Shown: piece by piece, positions 23,690 through 36,800 of the stretch
Position numbering within the stretch: the first letter of the stretch is position 1
Layout of the letters: each line of letters begins with the position of its first letter
NCBI GenBank assembly: GCA_028583415.1
Contig: CM053276.1
Location: 114,733,502-114,797,501 of the forward strand
DNA: 64,000 nucleotides
From: Protea cynaroides
Taxonomy: Eukaryota > Streptophyta > Magnoliopsida > Proteales > Proteaceae
Direction: 5' to 3'
Made by a program: the position numbers and the translations under genes
The notes under the pieces: generated by a model
What the model was told of the DNA's origin: nothing
Seen by the model: only the letters and a program-made list of their open reading frames with translations
The model's database searches: none

Positions 23690-25140
23690 ACGAGATTTGA
23701 GATTTTATGCTCTTGTCGTGAGCGGTGTACTCATAGGCTCAAAATGGATATATAAGAAAATATGTGATTCCAGTAGGAGAATTGATTGCTACAAAGTAAA
23801 ACTTGTAGCGAAGTGGAATCACACAAAGAGAATGAAAAGTATAGACTTTAAATCTTTGAGGTCTTAGTTGTGACTTTAAATCTTTGAGGTCTTAGTTGTG
23901 ACTTTAAATCTTTGAGGTCTTAGTTGTGTATTTTATTTAGAGTTGCATCAGATAGATGTAAAGATCGTTTTGATCAAAGAAAATCTGGAAGAAAATGTTT
24001 ATATGCTTTACCCAGAAGGTTTTGAGATAAAGGAGAAAGAAAATCTATTTTGTAGACTTATAAAATCAATATGTGGATTAAGCAAGAATCCAGATAGTGG
24101 TACCTGAAGTTTTGACAGAATTGTATCTTCTTAAAATTTTGTTGTGATTATCATTGATCATTATGTATATATAAAGGTCAGTGGGAGTGGATTTATTTTC
24201 TAATCATATGTGTTGATAGTTAATCACTGACCAGCAGTGACATGATTTACTTGTTGAAATCATAGTTTTCAATGTCTGATAAATTCGAAATGAAGAATGT
24301 GTGAGTAAGTACCTTTGTACTTGACATTGAGTTTCCTCGTGACAGAAAAAATAGAACTCTGGGTTTGTCTCAAAGGGTATACGTTATTCGTGTTCTCGAA
24401 TGATTGAATGTACATGCATAACAGTTAAGATGCAGATGCTTAAATCAGTAAAGGAGACAAATTAACAGAGTTATGTTCAAGAAATGATGTTCAGAGAGAG
24501 CATCTGAAGTACAGAGCTTGGTGTATGCTCAAAATTATATTTATTCTCACATAGCCTTTGTTTAGAGTGTTTTGAGACATTTTTAGTTGGATGCTGGTAT
24601 AGCTCACTGAACAACGGGAATAGTAGGTCATGCGGTACTTGCAGAGGACTAAGGATTATCTACTCATTCGTGGCAGTAGTGACACTCTTGGCTATTGTGA
24701 TGTAGTGTTTGGTGATTGCTTGGTGGCATGAATTCCATCTCAGTTTTTTGTTATGATGGTAGATGTACCCTTTGGGGAAAAATATAAAGAAGTTTATCCA
24801 TGCATCACCCTCTTGGTAAGGTAGATTTTATAACTGTATGTGAAACTAATAAGTAGCATATCTGGTTGAAGAGTTATCTTTCAGACCTAAAAGGTTGTAA
24901 GTTTTACTTAGGCCTATTGAGATGTGTTATGACAGCGGTTCAGCTGTGCTGTTCTCAAAAAATAATGTGAAATCTAGTAATTCAAAGCATAATAGAGATC
25001 GGATTTCAAATCTCTTTAGGTGAGAGAAAAAAGTCTAAGAAATTATATCATAGTAGAGCACGTTCGTTAAACAACTTGATTGTAGATTCTCTGACGAAGG
25101 TTTTTTCAATGAGAGTCTTCAAAGGACGGTATGTTTAATA
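23690..25140 (+). pseudogene. Degenerate copia reverse transcriptase and RNase H
   Basis: Pieces of the pol polyprotein can be read across frameshifts and stops. KLVAKW near 23805 corresponds to the RT entry motif KARLVAKG. HQIDVKI...NLEENVYMLYPEGFE at about 23945-24030 corresponds to the QMDVKTAFLNG..LEE.VYM.QPEGF block. An IEFPRDRKNRTLGLSQRVYV-like stretch lies near 24330, and a LNNLIVDSLTKVF stretch near 25065-25105 marks the RNase H end. A 28-bp triplication (23844-23927) further breaks the frame. The element cannot encode its own enzymes. Confidence 0.8.
23844..23927 (+). repeat. 28-bp triplication in the RT region
   Basis: Three perfect head-to-tail units start GACTTTAAATCTTTGAGG, at 23844, 23872 and 23900. 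28 is not a multiple of three, so each unit shifts the frame. Confidence 0.9.
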
Positions 25141-25327
25141 TAGAAATGGTTAATTCATTAAATGTGCTTGGTTAGTGGGAGACTTTTATCACATTGATAA
25201 TGATTTATTTCATTATGTTTATTTACATTGCCTATGATTTTGGCATAGATATTTATTACCATGGTTATTTTTGTTTCGGCATTCATTTATTGCTATGTTG
25301 CATATTCATTGACATGTCATTAACAAG

Positions 25328-25396
25328 GGCGGTATTTAACCAAATGAACGAGGCGGTATTAAGCCAAATGAACGGGGCGGTATTTAGCCATAGTTC
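25328..25396 (+). repeat. 24-bp tandem repeat near the element's 3' end
   Basis: GGCGGTATTTAACCAAATGA-type units begin at 25328 and 25352, with a partial third at 25376. They lie between the pol remnant and the 3' LTR. Confidence 0.8.
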
Positions 25397-25752
25397 ACGG
25401 CGGTGTGTTAAAGTACGATATTGACCAAAAGGGTATGTGGTGGTTTACTACGGTCAATATCAAGGTTTATTGCCTCTGAGGTTTTATCAAGGCAATTAGA
25501 TCGAAATTTATTCGATCTGGACCCACATGAAATAATATTTTCATGTATACATGTCTCTAGGCGATTCATATCATTAAGTAGACCCTTGTATGTAGCTAAC
25601 AGAAGGTAGTACATCAGATGTCTTGGAGTATTTTCCACTATTGCTCGACATTGGTAGGCTTGATGAGTAGATCAAAGTTTGATGACGGTTTATTATGTAA
25701 TAGGATTCCATGACCACACTTTTCGACGGTGATTTTGTAATTAATCTAGCCC

Positions 25753-25763
25753 AAGTGGGAGAT
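25753..25763 (+). other. Polypurine tract
   Basis: AAGTGGGAGAT directly abuts the 3' LTR start, the usual position and composition for plus-strand priming. Confidence 0.85.
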
Positions 25764-26207
25764 TGTTAGATTCCTGTTTTGTGGGCTTGATCAATTACTT
25801 AATCAGTTGTTAAGTGGGAGTTCAATTACTGATTTGACCGATTCAGGTTTGGTTCGTCACTGGTTAGAGACTACCAATCCGGTCCACTGTGGGAATGATT
25901 CTAGGTTAGGGATAATATTATGGGATAATATTATAAATACTATGGTTAGAGTCTCCGTAGCCATGAGTTTTATCTCTCTGTTGCTTCCATACGCATAGGG
26001 GCAAAAGGGATCCCAAGAGACTGTGGAAGACTCTAATCGAGGCATTCAAACTACAGGAAACGATCGAAAATCAATTTGTAGTAAATGGTATGTGTTCTAT
26101 CATCTCTTTTAATGTCCATTGTATTCTAGTTATTTATGTGGTGGATTCGTTAAGGTTCATGAAAAATCCTATGAGAAAAATCCTAATTTGCATTAAAAAT
26201 TCTAACA
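25764..26207 (+). repeat. 3' LTR of the copia element
   Basis: Matches 19627-20057 with scattered substitutions and a 13-bp duplication near 25911-25935 (GGGATAATATTAT repeated). The differences indicate an insertion that is not recent. Confidence 0.9.
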
Positions 26208-26323
26208 CTGATTAGTTACTTATTAGCAGAAACAGATTATCTAACCAAAGTCAGAAAACGTAAACCAAGTCTATTTTCAGTCTTAATGGTATAAGAAGAG
26301 ATTCAACCGAAATCCAAACAAAC

Positions 26324-26470
26324 CAGCCCGCAGAAGCCACAAGCCGTTTCATACTTGGGAAAGCACTGAATATAAGAAATTTCAAAATGCAAAACTAGCC
26401 CGCACAAGCCACAAGGCCGTTTCATACTTGGGAAAGCACTGAATATAAGAAATTTCAAAATGCAAAACTA
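26324..26470. repeat. 73-bp tandem duplication
   Basis: Two adjacent units share AGCCGTTTCATACTTGGGAA-like sequence through CAAAATGCAAAACTAG. They lie just downstream of the tRNA gene in its transcriptional sense. Confidence 0.8.
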
Positions 26471-26533
26471 GGCAAAAAAACAAAAGTATGAGCAGTTGCA
26501 TTTCCTATCTTATGATATAAGAAAAAATATTCT

Positions 26534-26605
26534 TGCGTCTGCCGGGAGTCGAACCCGGGTCTATTGCTTGGAAGGCAATTATCCTAACCGTTGGACTACA
26601 AACGC
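26534..26605 (-). tRNA. tRNA-Gly (anticodon UCC)
   Basis: The minus strand gives a 72-nt cloverleaf without encoded CCA. It starts GCGTTTGTAGTCCAACGG, has anticodon loop CTTCCAA, T-loop GGTTCGACTCC and discriminator A. Boxes A and B are intact. One acceptor pair is a G-U wobble (fifth pair), where most plant copies have C-G. A run of six T's follows the 3' end on the transcribed strand (26522-26527 on the plus strand), a Pol III terminator, and a CAA motif lies just upstream. There is no intron. The gene looks functional. Confidence 0.95.
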
Positions 26606-27727
26606 TGATTGAAACATTCTTAATCACTATCTCTAATAATGACATCACTCTTTCCCCACCGCCGCCATACGTACAACTGTCCTTTCTCCACCGCTTCCTC
26701 ATCAACACGCCGGTGGCACGGCCACCTTTACGGAGATGGTTCTCTTCACCCATTCTACCAACGATCATCTCTAAGAACCCCCCCTCCCCAAAAAAAAAAC
26801 AACCTTCTGCCGTCAACGTAGCGTCGCTTAGTCTCACTCTCCCTCTGCTCCCTTAGTCACCCCTCTTTCTCTCGCTCTCTCTCTGCCCTTCCTCTGATTT
26901 GCAGAGCTCACGCCGTCGACTCACTTCTACCGACACCTCGTAGTTCCCTCCACTCTCATCTCTGGCAGCAATTTCACTTGCCTCCCTCCTTAGAACAACC
27001 TCAACGATCTTCGCAACCATTTTCACCGGTTTTGCTAGTGCTCTATTTGTTTTGATGTAAAATTTTACATCTTTTATTTACCTATTAAAAATAAATTTAA
27101 AATGTATTAAACCTTCTTGATGGGATAATTTAAAAATCTTGCTCCTTTACAAATCGTTTCCTGTCATTGGAGGGAGTCTAGTGTGCTTGATGAAATCCAA
27201 CTAGACAAATTGAACAACATGAGACCTTTTTGCCTATGGTGTAAAATCACCTTGACATAAGTTAGTGTCATAGAGACAGACCCTTAAATGAAAAAGAAAC
27301 AGAAATTGATCCGGGCCCACTGCAATGTAATGGAAATTATCACTTCTCCCCCTTCCTCTCTCTCTCTGTCTCCCTCTCCCTCCCTCTTTTGGACCGTAAA
27401 ATGCACTCTGTATAAGAATCTCCTCTTAAATTTGTCTCGGCTTCAAAGGAACCGAAACATACAGGATGATCTGTGCAGCAAATCGAACTATGGCTTCAAG
27501 CCGTTCAATCATGTGCGTAAAGGGCTGGTCCAACAAAAACCACCGTCGCTGCTACTAGTATGTACTACGCATTGTCCTCCCACCCACCCTCTTTCCAGCA
27601 ACTCCTTCCATGGATTAGCAGGGGTTGTCTAACTAAGCAAACAATCAATGACGTTCTCTGACAAGTTCATCACACAAGAAAACCACCTTCATGAATAAAC
27701 AACATAGGTTGCTTGAAAAGAACTCTG
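26606..27727. other. Intergenic between tRNA-Gly and the dioxygenase gene
   Basis: Contains pyrimidine-rich runs (26640-26900 and 27340-27390) and AT-rich sequence. Open frames here are short, overlap on both strands and have no recognisable domain. Confidence 0.45.
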
Positions 27728-27733
27728 TTTATT
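27728..27733 (-). terminator. Poly(A) signal AATAAA of the dioxygenase gene
   Basis: TTTATT on the plus strand reads AATAAA on the minus strand, about 110 bp after the dioxygenase stop codon. Confidence 0.45.
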
Positions 27734-27843
27734 CACAATTACATCGTTCTTTTACATTATGAATGACAAAATTTAAAATGTATACTTTGGAAGCACTCCC
27801 AGGGCATGCTCTTTTTTGTCTATAACCGTGGAACAATCACCAA

Positions 27844-30800
27844 CTAATCTTGAAGGTTCTGGTACAAGGTTAGGTCGGCATGAGTATCTTTATATCGCTG
27901 ACTCAGATATGCTACACATTTCACGGGAGGAAATCTGGTATAACAGAGCAGTAATAAAGGCTCCACTTAGAACATACACAGATATTTAGCAGCAAAACCT
28001 ATACAATCATCCACTAATTTTTAAAGGACCCTTTAAATAATTCATATACTATAGCAAAGATAATGCTTCTGAGGACTTGACCAATGTGCCATGAGGGTCA
28101 TGGGTCATTGCAGAAAGCAATCATTGGACAGCTCCTAAAAAGAGGCAACAAAATAGCTAATAATTGTTTGTTGGGTTCTGATTAAATGTTGGCTCCAAAA
28201 AAGATTTGACCCACGTTTAATGGAAACCCATCATACGGTTATTTTTATTGTAGAGTCAGTACAGGTAAAAAAAAAACAATTGTATATCCAGTGCACGAGG
28301 CTCTATCTGGGAAGTGGCAGTGGTCGCAATGAAGCAACCTTACCATTGCGCTGAGGCCCGCCCTCCTAGGGAAAAAAAAATCTAGTGTAGAGTTCCCAAA
28401 CAGGAAAAGGAGGTATTTGTGTGGACAGAATTAATGCATTAAAAGTGACATGGACCCAAACCCAGATCGTTTTGTTTGGTTTTCCATATAATGTCTAGTC
28501 TCAGTTGCATCCTGGACCCAGATCTGCATTGTCCAGAATCTAGATCCTCTGGATATACACTAATCTTAGATTTAATTCATTTTCTATGTATTCTAGTCAG
28601 GCTTCCATGAGTTCACGGAGTAACTTACTTGGCTGGGTTCGTTTCTGATTTGCAAGTAGGCAAGCATTCCACAAGACATTCGTGGCTAGGCTCCACAAAG
28701 AATGGAATCTGCTCCCAGAAGAAAGGAGATAAGATCAGTCATTATGATAACATTGTCCTTTAATAGGTAGGAGGCAAAGAACGTAAATAACTAAATATCA
28801 CAAAAAATGGTTGGACAATTCAATGAAGAAACAAATGTAGTCAGAGAAAATACAACCGATTTTTTGCCTGCTGCCGCATTTAACATGGTTTCCTACCTAG
28901 ATAGAATATTACATTTGGTAGAAAGGGATCCTTTGGTTACCGTTCATCAAGAACATTGAATTAATGTTGAAATGAGTAAAAACAGAAATGCTTCTACATC
29001 TCCATTTCACCCAATTTATGCTTACACAAGGTAGCCCGATAAGCCAATGCTCAAAACTCAGACCCAACTAAGAGTACCAGTTTTTGAATTCCAAGCTTGA
29101 TTTGGCTGAGTCATTAAGGAATTAATTTTTTTTTAAAAAATGTCGAGTTGTTATCCAGCACCATATGTGAATCATATATGATATTGTTTTACAGCTATCA
29201 ATTACCAAAAAGAAAAACACTACCACTGTATTTTAAATAAGAAAAAAAAGGTTTTTTTTTTTTTTTTTTTGGGGGGGGGGGGGTTTCAGGATCAACCAAT
29301 GAATGAGCATCAAGATTTTAGGCCAAAGGTCAGGGTTTCTATCCACCTGAATAATATTTTTTTTTCACTCTAGATCTATGAAATGAGTTCTTTCACCATC
29401 AGAAGGGTTGCAACTCAGTGAAGATTCCTCACACAAGAAGGTGTATTTTAACCATCAGGTTGGTCAGAGGGGACTCTTGCTACTATAAACTAGGTTACAG
29501 GTATTCACAGTCACACCCACCCAACCACTTGAGAGGCCCTCGTTCAATCAAATTCCAAGTCCCAACTAGTAAGCACCAAACAGGTATTACCATCCAATAT
29601 TATCTAACTGCACATTCAAATAATAGGTCTACAAATGGTCATTAGACTGTGTAGCTATCAGGACTCCAGTCATATCCTGCTTGCAAATTTCAGAGATCTG
29701 AGGTATAAAAACTTCACAAGCATCCCTAGCAAATGCAATGCATAATCTCAACAAGGTGAAAATACATCTAATGCATATAAATAACAAATGACAGAATAAA
29801 GGCAAATATATTGATAGATTGTTGCTAATAGCCTAATATAGAATATCCAAAAGCATATGAAGCGCCTTACAGAGTATCTCTCTTGACCATTCCCTAATAC
29901 TCGATGCAATGTGGACCTGGAAACAAAGTAGAACCATGGATTACGGAATTCTCAATTAAGTGATTTCAAAAGTACCAGAACTAGTTTTGCATACTTCATT
30001 ATCCTTCTTCTTTATGAAATTTAGCAAAGCATTAAAATACTAATACCTTGCATCCGGAATAAAGAAATAAGTCCCAAAGAGATGAAAAGGTTATACTATT
30101 TAAAAGATTTTAACACGGAATTCTATGAAACAATGCTGCAATGAATAATTGCGAGACTCATTAATGTGACGCGATTGAGTCATCCCAAAGAGCTGTCGTG
30201 GAAAATGTTTCACCCTAAACTTTATGGGAGGTACTTTAAATTGACAAGGTGAGCCTAGCTACATGAAAAGTCCTCTTTAAATAAGAAGAAAATATTAGAT
30301 TAACAGTTGAAATAGTTACATATTCTGGAAGCTCTTCTGCTTTGTTGGATTCAAATACACAGTTTAGTAGAACATACAAGAAGAACCTGGGGAAGGCACT
30401 TTATAGGGAGTGACTTTAAATTGACAAGGCAGGTCAAGCTACAAGGAAAAAAATCGTCCTTAAATAAGAAGAAAATATTAGATAAAGAGTTGAAATAGGT
30501 ACATATTCTGGAAGCACTTCTGCTTTGTTGGATTAAGGTACCTTTTACCATATTCTTCTCCAATCTGAGTTTTGCTCAAGTCTCAAATGAATTCAAGGAC
30601 ATATTCAAAGAAATTCCGACTGTCAGGCGGAATGGTTTTAGAACATACAAGAATAACCTCAGGGAAGTTAGTGGATATTTTGTAGCTTATGATGCATGTG
30701 GCATACATAGGACTGTATACTAGCAAACATCATGAGGGAGATCACGTAACTGGAAAGCTTATGATGTATGTGGCAAACATAGGAGTACACACTAGCAAAC

Positions 30801-33800
30801 ATCATTAGGGAGATCGCTAAAAAGTAAAGTAATCATAGAAACTCAAAAAGTATCGGTGCATGTCATTAAAGAAATTATAAATCAGATCGCTAAAAAGTAA
30901 AGTAATCATAGAAACTCAAAGTATTGGTGCATGTCATAAAAGAAATTATAAATCATTGCTTAATGCACATAAAGTTGATCATACACACACAAAAGGTGCT
31001 ATTACCATTGCAAAATATTCTAACCAGGCTAGGAGGGACATAGTTGTTTAAGTCAAATTATTCGGCCGATTCGATTTTGGAAAAGCATATAAAAAAGCGT
31101 TATAATTTGTAGATTTCCGTATAATTCGGTTAAGTTTAAAAATAACTTACTGATTAATGCGACCATCAAAAAAGCAATTATGGGAATAATTAAGCCTTTT
31201 TGATCTCAATATCTCTTGCTTACCCTTTCCGATTCTCAATAATGGGAGTAATTAAGCCTTTCTGATTCTCAATATTTATTGCTCCATTATTTATAGATTC
31301 TCATTAATGGGAGTAATTAAGCCTTAGTTCTTAATTATTGCTTCCCACAAAACCTATTGTTTGGATGATGACATCATGTGCTATTATGTCTATGGGAGTG
31401 GATCTTAAGAGGTTGAGCACGGAGGGATCAACAAGAAGGTCACACCTATGTATTAATGTATATGCTTGCATGGTAAATTCTACAAAGGTAAGTGAATCAT
31501 TAAGTGTTATGATTATTTATGAAAATTGTGTTTTCCTCATTTTATTTTAATTTTTATATCATTTGTATACTATACACGTATAACAATTAGATGATTATGT
31601 GAAATATAAACTTTAATATTTAAAAATATCCAAATTTTTTGCACGAATTGTTTTTAAGTTAAAGAATAATTCCCGCATCAATCCGAATCCAAATTTTATG
31701 GAAGTCCGATTTGTTAACTGAATTTTAAATTAGCAAAAATGAATTCTTCCGAAATATTCTACTTCTGAATGATTCGTGAATCCGAATTTGCTAACTATTG
31801 GGAGGGATGCAACTCGGATCTATCTCCATCCAAAGCAATCCAGGATTTAGCAACATTATTATAAAGAGCCATCTAGTAGTGGAAGCCTTGTGCAATGGGA
31901 CTTCCTTTTTATTATAAGGAGCCATGTCTAGAATTTAATTATAATTTCTACATATTTAATAAAATTTTAGATTATTGCTTCGGGAAATCTATACATCATG
32001 AAGGTGGGTGAATTGTTACAAATTTACAGGACCATGATTTCTAGCCTTGTGGCAGTCTTCAATGGATGCAGCTGGGACCATGTTATAGAGCATCCAATTC
32101 CCATCTCTCCAGTGAAATTTCAGCACAATACAAGTATGTAATTGGGAAAAAAACATGGTCCAAAATTAGGAACATGCCATAACCTCAATTATGTAATAAT
32201 AGAGGTTAGTGGAACTTCTGTGATTTGTTAGAAATGAGGACAAACTTGACTCATACAAACTTGATTCACACATAATGATCATTTTGGGTTGACATTTGAC
32301 CAGTGAAATGGCTTTGGGGTCCTCTATCATATGGACCCACACAAGTATGCTGATGTTGGCATTCATGACGAGCACACCAACTCACTTAGTTGTGATGCTT
32401 GTAGCGCCCTTACAGTTGTCAGTGAGTGGATGCATTACATACTTCTTCTATTTTTTTTTTTTTATTTTTTTTTTTTTTTTTGGGGGGGAAGGAAGAGGAG
32501 AGTAGGTTCTTGTTAAGTTTAATAACATATTTTACACCTTCGAGAGTTTTAACATTACAACCTCAACAGTGAGAGTGCTCTTTAACCCCTTTATCCATGA
32601 TTTTCTAAATCTGAAAATCAAAGGACCTCACCAAACACACACACAGAGAGATATGCAAATAGAGATAGATAGATGGAGAGACAGAGGGTTAGAATAAAGA
32701 GGAATTCTGACGAGGCAGAAATCAAACTTACATCCAAGAGATAGCAGGGTGTTACAGCATATTTTCCAGAACAATCCGACTAATTGGACCAAAAAGTAGC
32801 TCCTTTCTTGGTAGGTTAAGTCGTCCACTTTTTTCTGGTTAAAAATGTATTTTTGTAATTTAATTAATTTCTTTTATTTTTTTATTTTTTTTTATTTTTT
32901 TAGTAATTTAATTCAAGAAACCAGTCATTTTTAATACTATATTTTTCGTATTATTCCGTAATCCCCCCTTTTCTCTCTCTAAAGTGCTTTATGTCATAAA
33001 CTTGGTGCTTTTACTTCTGAAATTTCCTATTCAATTCCTACAGTTGTTTCTCCCAACCAGCCCAATCTGCAGCTCTAAGGAACAGCATGTTCATATTCTA
33101 TCTGAATAGACCACAGCTCCAACCCAGAATGCAGTAATCACTAAGGAGTAGGCATACCTGAAAATACCATTGCTCCAACGCTCCAGCATGTCACCAAGAT
33201 TTACAATAAATGCTCTGTAAGTTTTTTAGAAAAGAGAGATAGATATTATAACAGTGACGAGTCACCAGGGGGAGTATTTAAAAGGAAACTGATGGCAATA
33301 TCATCACACTTACTACTCAATAACATGTTTCGAAAGAATTTATTCACATATTTCGATATATACAGACAGGGAATACACAAGCATAACATAAATGACCACA
33401 ATAAACAAAATATACACTAGCATGTTTACCCAGAAAACTCAAGGAAGCTACAAGGATCATAACCACAGGTAGATGATCTATGGCAGCCACATTAGCAGAA
33501 ATATACAAATGAAGTTCCACAAGTTAATGTACATTATCAATCAATGGTTTGAAATTCAAATAGGCTTACATCATCAACAAATGGTACACCAATAAATTGT
33601 ATGCTAGACACAGAAACCACAAGGAAGACTTTCTGCCAAATATCCTAATCTTGGTTACAGGGGCCCACTAGGCAAGGAATAATTTATAGTTTTATCTTTT
33701 TTACATTATCAACTTCATATTATAATGATAGTGTAACAAAATAAGGAAGAAAGAGAGAAGAAGGAGAAGAGAAGAAGATGGAATGAATGTGTGGAGAGGG

Positions 33801-36800
33801 GAGAGAATGGATGGTTAATCATCTCCCCCTCACTCCTATCTTATTTATAATAAGAGGACTTACAAGTATTAGAGTCTAAGTAGACTTTACAAGAATTATC
33901 AACTTCATATTATAATGATAGTGTAACAAAATAAGGAAGAAAGAGAGAAGAAGGAGAAGAGAAGAAGATGGAATGAATGTGTGGAGAGGGGAGAGAATGG
34001 ATGGTTAATCATCTCCCCCTCACTCCTATCTTATTTATAATAAGAGGACTTACAAGTATTAGAGTCTAAGTAGACTTTACAAGAATTAGAATTAAACTAG
34101 GACCTTAACTTAAACTGAAAAATAAGTAGCACTAAGCTAGGTGATACCTAGACAGCAGAACCAAAACGGTACAATCTTCAACACTCTCCCTCAAACTGGA
34201 ACATGCTCTAGCTTGGAATAATAAGAATAAATATGAAAAACAACACCAATCTTCAGGTAACACCAACTCACCAACATCAAGTAGCATATGATCTTCCCAT
34301 AGAAGGCAGATAGTAGTAGTAGTTGTAGTTGAAGTTGTAGTAGTAGTAGTAGCAACAGTAGCGATAGTAATAGTAGTAGTAGCAGCAGCAGTAGCAGTAG
34401 CAGCAATAGCAGTAGCAGCAACGCAGTAGTAGAACCAACCAAGTAGTAGTAGCGGCATAGTATAGGTCACTGTGAGCCAAGTAGTAGTAGTGTGTATCGT
34501 GTAGCACGTGTAGGTGTAGTAAAGGTTGCATCACGAGCAACTGTAGCAGGTTCCAACATGAGCAAACGAGCAAAAATGTAGTAGGTTGCATCATGTGCAA
34601 CAAGTAGGCTGAACAATGATAAAAATATTTCTTCCATGAGCAAACACAAACATGAGGAATGTATATGTTACTGTAGCAGACCTGAAACTAGGTTCAAAGT
34701 AGAGGGACTCAATGGGTACTGTTAAGCTATACTATACTACACACAATAGGACTGTACTACAGTCCACACGGTAAGGACTTACACACTGTCCTTATCGTGT
34801 GGAACTGCCAGAGTTCTCATCGTAGAGGACTTACTTGGAGCTGATATATAGTTGGAGGACTCTTGTTGCTGAGTTGGAATAGGACCTCAAGTCCTATCTA
34901 GTTTATAACTCTAGTTAGATTGTTTCCTATTTGGACTCTATTGTTATTTTTTATTTACTCCTATTTGGACTCTACTGTTATTTTTTATTTACTGTTTGGA
35001 CTAATTAGTTATTGGTTTGTAGTAGGCTAGTGGTGGTAGCTTTAGATTAGAATCCTTTGTAAGCTTGGACTCTTTCTTTATATATACAAGTATTACAAGA
35101 AGAGGAGCATACATACACTCTCTCTTTCCTTTACACATTAATTTTTCTCTCCATCTTCTCTTATTTTTCCATTTTGTTACAAGTACAAAACTCTAGGGCT
35201 TGGGTTGCACTAGGGTAGAGAACGTGTTCCCAAGATTTCAAGTCGATTTCTCTTGTAAATTGGGAACTTCAGCAATTTTCCCAACGCAGCAAGGTACGCA
35301 GGCAACAGTATATGATCTATCAACTTCAGAAAGAATTTGGCAATACGTGGTAATATAAACCAGATCAGAAGTCACACAGTAGCAACACTCGAACCAAGCA
35401 TCTTCAAATTCAGCAGCAGGAATTTCAACCTGAGATTGAAACTGTTGCAGAACTTCAAACTACAGTAATGGACTGAGATTCAAATCAGGAATAAGAACCA
35501 AGAAACTGAACCAACTCTCAGGCTAGATTCAACCATACATAGTTACAAAAACTGAGATCCAACAAGAAACAAGAACTCTTTCAGATGGAACTCAATCAAA
35601 CCAGAAACTAAGAAGGAAGACGCAGCAGCAGTGTGGTGACTACACACATAACGAAAACCTTAAGCGACTCTCAAAACGGCAGATCAGATCAACCGCTTTG
35701 ATACCATGTAACAAAATAAAGTAGCAAGAGAGGAGGAGGAGAAGAGAAAAAGATGGCACAAAAGTGTGGAGAGGGGAGAGAATGGATGAAATTAATCATA
35801 TCCCTCTCACCCCTATCTTATTTATAATAAGAGAACTTACAAGTATTAGAGTCTAAGTAGACTTTACAAGAATTAAAATAAAACTAGGACTTTAATTGAA
35901 AAATAATCAACACTAAGCTAGGTGACACCTAGACAGCAGAACCAAAATGGTACAATCTTCAATAGATAGAAATTGTTTTGGAACTCAATTCAGGTTTAGA
36001 AATATGAAATAATTGGAATATCCTATTCAAAACAGCTTGGTTTCAGTATTTTCCAGTCCCAGGAATTTCTGGAAGAAAACCAAAACATTTACTCTAGTAC
36101 CCAAGTTTGTGCTGAAAACTTGGGCAATGGATCAAGAAAAAAAAGAGTAGTTACATCGAAATCGAATTTTAAAACAGATTAAAAAAAATAGGAAAGAATA
36201 TTTTGGATGAAAATAATAATCCAGGAGAAGAAACAGGTTGGATCTTCAGTGCTTATATACTTGGGGAAAAAATAAAGGAGAAAAGAATGGATCAGATTTG
36301 TACTTGTACTCAAGGAATCAAGAGATTATTACGATGGTAATCAGAAGGAGAATAGGAGAATGACATTGTTGGAATGGTAGATTCATGACATTTTGGGCAA
36401 GAGTAGTACTAGGACAGGTGACCTCTAGAGAAGTCCTTGTGTTGCATTACTTTTAAAAACTTACCCCCCCCCAAAAAAAAAAAAAAAAAAAAACGTAGAA
36501 GTGGGTAAAAGACAAGAGGGAGGGGGGCATTTGTACAAGAGTCTTCATTGACTTCATTGAAGGAGTGTTGGGAGAGAAGATAGACCGTAAAAAAGAACGG
36601 TGAAACAAATTAAAATAATGTGCTTGGCGGAAGAAGTGATCGAGTAAGGCTACTGTCAGAAAGGAAAAGTAAAAGAGTTCTTAAAGTTAATAGATTTCAA
36701 CTCAAATAAGACTTGTCACAAATAAATGAGGTTAGTTACAAGGATCTTGTTTTGATATTTCAACTCTGCTCAGTACTTAAGAGTTAATAACATCTCACAA

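Larger units (their letters stand above)
19627..26207 (+). mobile_element. Decayed Ty1/copia LTR retrotransposon
   Basis: Two LTRs (19627-20057 and 25764-26207) begin TGTTAGATTCCTG and end TTCTAACA. An initiator-tRNA-Met-type primer binding site follows the 5' LTR, and a purine tract precedes the 3' LTR. The 5.7 kb interior keeps recognisable but multiply interrupted reverse transcriptase and RNase H sequence. Flanking pentamers CTTAT (19622-19626) and CTGAT (26208-26212) match at four of five positions and are a probable aged target duplication. The element lies between the malic enzyme and tRNA-Gly genes. Confidence 0.9.
33732..35964 (-). mobile_element. Compact non-autonomous LTR retroelement
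   Basis: LTR-like ends lie at 33732-34183 (with an internal 190-bp duplication) and 35707-35964. On the minus strand the LTR starts TGTTGAAGATTGTACC and ends TTATTTTGTTACA. A PBS (TGGTATCAAAGC) follows the 5' LTR, and a purine tract GAGGGAGAG precedes the 3' LTR. GATAG borders both outer ends (33727-33731 and 35965-35969), a clean 5-bp target duplication. The 1.5 kb interior has no gag or pol domain. It lies in dioxygenase intron 7, in the gene's own orientation. Confidence 0.85.

Noticed and set aside
26533..26856. 107-codon frame over the tRNA gene
   Set aside because: Begins inside the tRNA-Gly gene and continues through pyrimidine-rich sequence; no domain.
29250..29283. Long T-run followed directly by a G-run
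   Set aside because: Homopolymers prone to sequencing and assembly error; no surrounding feature gives them a role. The same applies to the C-run/A-run at 36466-36494.
34132..34603. Poly-Leu, poly-Thr and poly-Tyr frames on the minus strand
   Set aside because: By-products of the (GTA/GCA)n tract inside the non-autonomous LTR element.
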